Below the pieces are notes generated by a model. That model saw nothing but the letters and a program-made list of their open reading frames with translations. It was not told the origin of the DNA and did no database searches. Positions 6,023-10,061 of a stretch of 10,061 nucleotides of DNA are shown here, piece by piece. Within the stretch, counting starts at the first letter, position 1, and every line of letters begins with the position of its first letter. This DNA is from an uncultured Gammaproteobacteria bacterium (GTDB taxonomy: Bacteria; Pseudomonadota; Gammaproteobacteria; Steroidobacterales; Woeseiaceae). The stretch covers positions 1-10,061 of the forward strand of contig CALKYK010000065.1 in the NCBI GenBank assembly GCA_938003715.1, written 5' to 3'. A program made the position numbers and the translations under genes.

Positions 6023-6775
6023 TTACTGCACGTCGAAGCTCTGACCGGTGACGCCACGGCTGTCAGGGCCCAGCAGGTACAGGTAGGTCGGCAGGATGTC
6101 TTCGGGCGTTTTCAGCTTGTCCCGGTCCTCAGCCGGGTACGCTTCCAGGCGCATTTTGGTGCGCACCGGCCCCGGGTTGATGCAGTTCGTGCGCAGCGAC
6201 GTATGCTGAGTCTCGTCGGCGAGAATCTGGGACAACGCCTCGATGCCGAATTTAGACACGGAATAGGCGCCCCAGTAGCCTTTGCCGACCCTTCCCACAC
6301 CGCTGCTGGTGAAGATGATCGACGGGTCCTCGGCTGCGTCCAGGTAAGGCAAGAGGAGCTGCGTCAGGACGAAAGGCACGGTGAGATTGACGTGCAGCAC
6401 GCGCTGCCACTCGGCGATGTCGTATTGGGCGATGGACAGGCGCTGGCCGAGGATGCCGGCGTTGTGGACCAGGCCATCGAGACGACCGAATTCTTCCTCG
6501 ATGCTCGCGGCCAGATTCGTGTAGGCCTCACTGTCCGCGGCGGCGAGATCCAGCACGGCGATCGATGGCCGCGGCGCGCCTTCAATGGCCTCGATTTCGT
6601 CGTAGACGCCTTCGAGTTTTTTCGTGTTGCGGCCGTGCAGGATGACCTGTGCGCCAAGCGTTGCCGTCTTGAGCGCGAGCGCCTTGCCGATGCCGTCGCT
6701 TGCGCCGGTGATCAGGATGACGCGGCCGGAGAGCAGGTCGCCGGAACCGGTATACGTGTCGGGATCGAAACTCAA
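6023..6775 (-). CDS. yciK: YciK-type short-chain dehydrogenase/reductase
   Basis: This 250-residue classical SDR has the cofactor motif TGASDGIG (23-30), LHGRN at 46-50 (Arg fits NADP preference), and NAG at 105-107. The catalytic Ser (about 158 in TSS), Tyr171 and Lys175 (YSVSK) are intact, as is the NPGPVRT loop. The protein is similar to E. coli YciK throughout, including LKTPEDILPTYLYLLGPDSRGVTGQSFD near the end. Its substrate is not known; some relatives are annotated as oxoacyl-ACP reductases without proof. The start codon is TTG at 6775, supported by AAGGA 8 nt upstream and by the family length; no better ATG exists in frame. It lies 32 nt after rmuC on the same strand. Confidence 0.93.
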   Translation of the reverse strand: MSFDPDTYTGSGDLLSGRVILITGASDGIGKALALKTATLGAQVILHGRNTKKLEGVYDEIEAIEGAPRPSIAVLDLAAADSEAYTNLAASIEEEFGRLDGLVHNAGILGQRLSIAQYDIAEWQRVLHVNLTVPFVLTQLLLPYLDAAEDPSIIFTSSGVGRVGKGYWGAYSVSKFGIEALSQILADETQHTSLRTNCINPGPVRTKMRLEAYPAEDRDKLKTPEDILPTYLYLLGPDSRGVTGQSFDVQ

Positions 6776-6783
6776 CGTGGAAG

Positions 6784-6788
6784 TCCTT
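6784..6788 (-). promoter_or_regulatory. Shine-Dalgarno AAGGA for yciK (supports a TTG start)
   Basis: Reading minus, AAGGA lies 8 nt before TTG at 6775. It sits between the rmuC stop (6808) and yciK, and is the main support for using the rare TTG start. Confidence 0.7.
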
Positions 6789-6807
6789 GGGTACGTCTCG
6801 CGCCGGC

Positions 6808-8158
6808 CTACTGGATGGTGCTGTCGCCGACGTCCTCGTCATTGTCGGTGGGGTCGACCAGCGTGCGTGGCAGCGCCTCCAGCGACTCGACCGATTCGAG
6901 CTCTTTCTTCGGCCGTATGCCCAGCTCGACGAATTTGCGCGCGCCCGGCAATACCTTGCGTTCCAGCGACCCGACCGCGCGATTGTAGTTGTCGACACTG
7001 CTCGCAAGCTGTTTCCCAACCCGGTTCAGGTGGCCGACGAACGTACCGAGGCGACCGTACAGCTCCTCGGCAAGGTTGCGGATCTCCTCCGCATTTTCGG
7101 CCAGCGCAAGCTGCCGCCAGCCGTAGGCGACGGCTTTCAGCAGTGCCACGAAGCTGGTCGGCGTCGCCAGGATGATCTGCTGCGACAGCGCGTATTCGAT
7201 CAGGTCGGGGTCCTCGTTCAGCGCGGCACTCAGGAACTGGTCGCCGGGAATGAACAGGATGACGAATTCGGGACTGCGCGAGAACTGTTCCCAGTAGGAC
7301 TTGCTGGACAGTTTTCGCACGTGCTCGCGGACGTTGCGTGCGTGTCGCTGCAGGCCCAGCTGGCGCTGCGCGTCATCTTTGGCCTCGACGGCCTCGAGAT
7401 AGGCATCGAGAGGAGTCTTCACGTCGACAACCAGCTCGCGCTGGTCCGGCATGCGCACGATCATGTCGGGCAGGAACGAGAGCCCGTAGCGGGCGGCGTG
7501 CACCCGGCCCCGTGAGGGAACCGTCGGCGGCGGTGTGCACCTGTTCCTGGAAGTCGCAGTGCTCGACCATGCCGGCGAGCTCCACCAGGCGGCGCAGCGT
7601 GATCTCTCCCCAGCGTCCGCGCACCTCGGGCCGCCGCAGTGCCTTGACGAGGTTCTGCGTCTCCTGAGCCAGCACCTGCTGGTTCGTTTGCATGGCCTCG
7701 AGTTGCGAGCGAATGCTTCCATACGCCTCGCTGCGGGCCTTTTCCAGCTCCGAAATCTGCCGCTGCGACTGCTGCAGGGCATCGCGAATCGGCTTGACCA
7801 GGTTCTCGACCGCCTGCTCGCGATCGCCGAGTTCGCGCTTGGCCCGTTCGTGCTGCGCGCCGAGGTTTTGCTCGGCCAGGCGCAGGAACGTCTCGCTGTT
7901 GGCCTTCAGCGATTGGTTGGCGAGGTCGGAAAATGCGGTAGCAAGCCGGCTGGTGGCGGCCTCGAAGGCGGCGTCCCGCTCGATCTGCAGCGCGTCCTGG
8001 TCCTTGATGCGGTTTTCGAGGCGGACGATTTCGTCCCGTTGCCGATCAAGCTGCCCGCGCAGGACCAGCCAGGCGACGAGGCCGCCGATTGCGAGGCCGA
8101 TCAGAAGGCCCGGACCGCCGATCTCGATCCAAACGGGGTCGATCTGGATGCTGTTCAT
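6808..8158 (-). pseudogene. rmuC: DNA recombination protein RmuC, frameshifted
   Basis: Two overlapping minus-strand frames together make one RmuC of about 449 residues (E. coli RmuC is about 475). The first frame (from ATG 8158) gives an N-terminal membrane anchor (about 15-33) and a long coiled coil (about 35-175). It then has the RmuC-domain start PEVRGRWGEITLRRLVELAGMVEHCDFQEQV. The second frame (to TAG at 6808) continues with LPDMIVRMP, ELVVDVKTPLDAYLEA, FVILFIPGDQFLSAAL, IILATPTSFVALLKAVAYGWR and GRLGTFVGHLNRVGKQL. The frame changes in the stretch 7498-7540. A G4 run (7508-7511) and an imperfect 37-bp repeat both lie there. RmuC limits certain recombination and inversion events and carries a nuclease-like domain. 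It overlaps the gph stop as TGATG. The break may be a sequencing or assembly error rather than true loss. Confidence 0.85.
7498..7571 (-). repeat. Imperfect 37-bp tandem repeat at the rmuC frameshift
   Basis: GTGCAC occurs at 7498-7503 and again 37 bp away at 7535-7540. Reading minus, 16 of the first 20 bases after and including each GTGCAC agree, after which the copies diverge. The encoded stretches are VHTAADGSLT and VHAARYGLSF. A 37-bp unit is not a multiple of three, so gaining it shifts the frame. The similarity was counted by eye and could be chance. Confidence 0.35.
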
Positions 8159-8319
8159 CAGGTCTGCAGGTTAACCGCTTTCTGCACGATTGTGGCGAGT
8201 TCCCGCGTATCGGTTGCAATGTGATCGGCCTGCCAGCGCACCGGGTCGTCGTCGCCCGTCACGTAGCCGTAGGCGGCGGCGATCGTGCCCATGCGGGCAG
8301 CGCGGCCCGCCTGGATGTC
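8158..8319 (-). pseudogene. gph: Gph/MupP-type HAD phosphatase, C-terminal stub only
   Basis: Only the last 53 residues are present: DIQAGRAARMGTIAAAYGYV, then GDDDPVRWQADHIATDTREL and a short helix, ending in TGA at 8160-8158. This is the HAD motif IV region and C-terminus of phosphoglycolate or MurNAc-6-phosphate phosphatases, normally seen as DDLRDIQAGRAAGM and then YGYV. Upstream of DIQAG the homology stops abruptly, and the frame runs into unrelated sequence that is antisense to a plus-strand gene. About three quarters of the protein, including the nucleophile DxD motif and cap domain, is missing, so the stub cannot be active. Its stop overlaps the rmuC ATG by one base (TGATG). In many Gammaproteobacteria gph is followed by yciK and preceded by ubiG, which fits this side of the junction. 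Confidence 0.8.
8308..8319. other. Junction of two unrelated genomic segments with short shared sequence
   Basis: Gph homology on the minus strand extends up to 8319 (DIQAG), while homology of the plus-strand protein begins at about 8308 (RLDVTPDEIVIADLAVNP). The two matches share about 12 bases (CGCCTGGATGTC). Both genes lose their 5' ends at this one point, and I see no transposase, att site or inverted repeat here. This looks like a microhomology join, either made during amplification or assembly, or a recent recombination. Confidence 0.7.
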
Positions 8320-9171
8320 ACTCCGGACGAGATCGTCATTGCGGACCTCGCCGTCAATCCGGCGAGCGGAAAAATCTATCTTGGCGTGCAACGCAAGACA
8401 GACAATCAGCCTGTCGTCGTGGTGGTTGATCCCGATGGCAGCCTGCGGGCACTCAATCTCCAGGACGCACGCTATGTGACGGTGAGCTTGACGGGAAGTG
8501 ATGCTTCCGCGGTCCGAAGTATTACCGGTGTCGAGTTCGCAGGCGACGGGATTCTCGCCGCCGGCCACACCGCCGAAGAGTTCGCCAGCAAAATCTACAA
8601 GATTCCGTTTCCGATTCGTCACGGCGAGCAGGGGCGTGTCTACAGCGCCGAGACATACCATGTGGCTCACGGTCGCTGGGAAACCAAGGCCCCCATTCGC
8701 ACGTTCGTTCCTTACGAAGAAGACGGCAAGCAATACGTTGTCGGGGCGTTCTCTTGCACGCCGATCGCCAAGTTCCCCCTCGATGCTGTCGAATCGGGTG
8801 GAAAGATTCGGGGCCAGAGTGTTGTCGAACTTGGTTCGGGAAATCGGCCGCTTGACATGTTCACCTACCGCCGTAACGGCAAGGCCTGGTTGGTCACCAA
8901 TACGGACCGCTTTCACTGGGAAAAGAAGGGGGGCTTCGGTCCCAGCCGACTCTGGGGCGTGCGGGTTGATATGGAATATCTGAATGCCAGCCAAATCAAC
9001 GAGTCGGCCGCTCGACGCGACATCAAGACGCACGAAGGACCGCAGGGCATCCAGATCATGGACGCGCTGTTTGGCGCCGTTCATGTAGGCCAAGTGAATA
9101 ATGAGAAGTTCGTCGCCCTTCGCGAAAATGGCAACCAACTGGACCTCGAACTGGCAGAACTGCCGCAGTAA
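8308..9171 (+). pseudogene. 5'-truncated propeller-like secreted protein, planctomycete type
   Basis: About 287 residues remain, ending in TAA at 9169-9171. The visible part reads as successive beta strands with blade-like phrases: DEIVIADLAVNPASGKIYL, QPVVVVVDPDGSLRAL, ITGVEFAGDGILAAG, KQYVVGAFSCTPIAKFPLDA and NGKAWLVTNTDRFHWEKKGGF. It ends with a globular tail (GPQGIQIMDALFGAVHVGQVNNEKFVALREN). That suggests a beta-propeller or NHL-like fold. There is no CxxCH haem motif, and no enzyme signature that I recognise. I associate this sequence type with Planctomycetota secreted proteins, from memory. The signal peptide and start are missing because the gene is cut at the junction; the frame is open into the gph region only by chance. 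The next gene begins inside its stop codon (TAATG). Confidence 0.65.
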
Positions 9172-10061
9172 TGATCGGTTCGATTGCTCAGAGTCGATCT
9201 TGTAGGCACAGCCGTCTGGTGATCCGGGCGGCTGTGCTTGTGTTGTGCCTCGTCTGGGGGCTGTCCGGTTGCCGACCGGCAAGTGGCGTCGGCAGCGGTC
9301 CACACCCTCTTCCCAGTGCCTCGGTCCGGTTTGAATTGAAGGTCGATTCCGTAGGCGATCGGACCGGCGATGTGGTCGTCGTGGTGACCGCAAGCGAGCC
9401 GATTCGATGGCAGGGGGATGACGGCAGAAAAATTCAAGACGGCTCCGAATTTCCCGAACTGCTCGGGATCTGGCGTGTCACCGATGAGGTTCAGACGTTT
9501 TCTCCCGAGAGTGCAATTTTTGGACACTTGGTCGTTGAGGCCCAACAGCTGACTTTTCGGATGGCGGTCCCCCCCGCGGCGGGGGGAGAGTTCGTCGCTC
9601 GATTCGATCCGGCGCGACTGGCCGGTGCGACCCAAGCGGCCAATGTCCTGACGGCACGGTATGCGACAGATGCCGATTTTCAATGCCGCCACTCCGCGCC
9701 CACGGTGGTCGGATTTTATCCGCGACTCGACGTGCTGCCGGCCAACCATCTGAAGTTCTACGTGGTCTTCTCCGAATCGATGCAGCAGGGAGACATTTAC
9801 CAGTTCTTCTCGCTGATAAACCTCACACAGCAAAAGGAAGTCCTGCGGCCGTTTCGCCACAACGAACTTTGGGCCGACAACGACCGCCGGTTGACACTGT
9901 GGTTTCATCCCGGGCGTCAGAAGCGGGGCGTGAATCTGAATGAGGAACTCGGGGCGATACTCAATCCGGGTGACCGTTATCGGCTGACGATCTCAGCCGG
10001 CTGGCTGTCTCTGGCGGGCGTTCCCCTGCCAAACGATGTCACGTTTGAGTTCACGGCTGGT
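9171..10061 (+). CDS. Predicted lipoprotein with Ig-like (Big_5-type) C-terminal domain, partial
   Basis: The frame is open from ATG 9171 to the window edge (297 codons, no stop). The N-terminus is a lipoprotein signal: a basic stretch (CRHSRLVIRA), a hydrophobic core AVLVLCLVWG, and a lipobox LSGC with Cys34. The mature protein starts RPASGVGSG. A beta-rich domain follows (about 50-165), and from about residue 177 the sequence YPRLDVLPANHLKFYVVFSESMQ resembles SbsA/Big_5 Ig-like domains. The segment LWADNDRRLTLWFHPGRQKRG (232-252), then NEELGAILNPGDRYRLTI, is one I associate with Planctomycetota and related phyla. It begins in the stop codon of the upstream gene (TAATG), so the two are probably co-transcribed. 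GTG at 9219 is an alternative start giving a shorter signal. Function is unknown; extracellular or periplasmic attachment is inferred from the lipobox. Confidence 0.7.
   Translation, partial: MIGSIAQSRSCRHSRLVIRAAVLVLCLVWGLSGCRPASGVGSGPHPLPSASVRFELKVDSVGDRTGDVVVVVTASEPIRWQGDDGRKIQDGSEFPELLGIWRVTDEVQTFSPESAIFGHLVVEAQQLTFRMAVPPAAGGEFVARFDPARLAGATQAANVLTARYATDADFQCRHSAPTVVGFYPRLDVLPANHLKFYVVFSESMQQGDIYQFFSLINLTQQKEVLRPFRHNELWADNDRRLTLWFHPGRQKRGVNLNEELGAILNPGDRYRLTISAGWLSLAGVPLPNDVTFEFTAG

Noticed and set aside
8089..9171. A 360-codon plus-strand frame running from inside rmuC/gph into the propeller-like protein
   Set aside because: Its first ~73 codons are antisense to rmuC and gph and have no homology to the protein family; it is an accidental fusion across the junction. 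Only 8308 onward is kept.
8158..9393. A 411-codon minus-strand frame ending with the Gph C-terminus
   Set aside because: Only its last 53 codons look like Gph. The rest is antisense to the plus-strand propeller-like gene and lipoprotein and shows no protein-like family motifs.
9081..9908. Minus-strand frame of 275 codons opposite the lipoprotein
   Set aside because: The plus-strand frame has a lipoprotein signal, an Ig-like domain and continuous coding to the edge; the antisense frame lacks a recognisable fold.

Overview
About 8.3 kb of this window is a compact, GC-rich bacterial chromosome segment that looks gammaproteobacterial. The main evidence is a set of genes whose homologues I recognise from that class: yciB (septation/IspZ family), yciI, bolA, a periplasmic parvulin, yciO, scpA, scpB, rluB, yciK, rmuC and the end of a gph/mupP-type phosphatase. 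I cannot fix the genus. The last ~1.75 kb (from about 8308) reads differently. Its two proteins resemble secreted proteins that I associate with Planctomycetota, and it begins exactly where a Gph-type phosphatase gene is cut off.

Layout. 1-471 (+): C-terminal part of a secreted or surface protein with an octapeptide repeat and OB-like modules. 472-706: intergenic stretch with three strong hairpins, two of them shaped like minus-strand intrinsic terminators. 707-2685 (-): four-gene operon yciB > yciI > bolA > parvulin PPIase, driven from a divergent promoter region at 2686-2794. 2795-3415 (+): yciO, possibly leaderless. 3477-5985 (+): scpA-scpB-rluB, condensin subunits plus a 23S rRNA pseudouridine synthase. 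6023-8319 (-): gph (C-terminal stub) > rmuC (frameshifted) > yciK, convergent with rluB. 8308-10061 (+): 5'-truncated beta-propeller-like protein, then a lipoprotein with an Ig-like C-terminal domain that runs off the window.

How the genes relate. ScpA and ScpB form the kleisin and winged-helix parts of the SMC complex for chromosome segregation, and RluB modifies 23S rRNA; this trio is a common cluster. The yciB operon mixes an inner-membrane septation factor, a small YciI enzyme-like protein, the BolA redox/morphology regulator and a periplasmic foldase. RmuC is linked to DNA maintenance, and YciK is an SDR often found next to gph.

I do not see a new defence or mobile system. The points most worth checking are: (1) the apparent chimeric or recombinant junction at 8308-8319, where two unrelated genes both lose their 5' ends within about 12 shared bases; (2) the rmuC frameshift, which coincides with an imperfect 37-bp tandem repeat; (3) a possible small minus-strand RNA near 483-590; (4) the repeat-bearing surface protein at the left edge.
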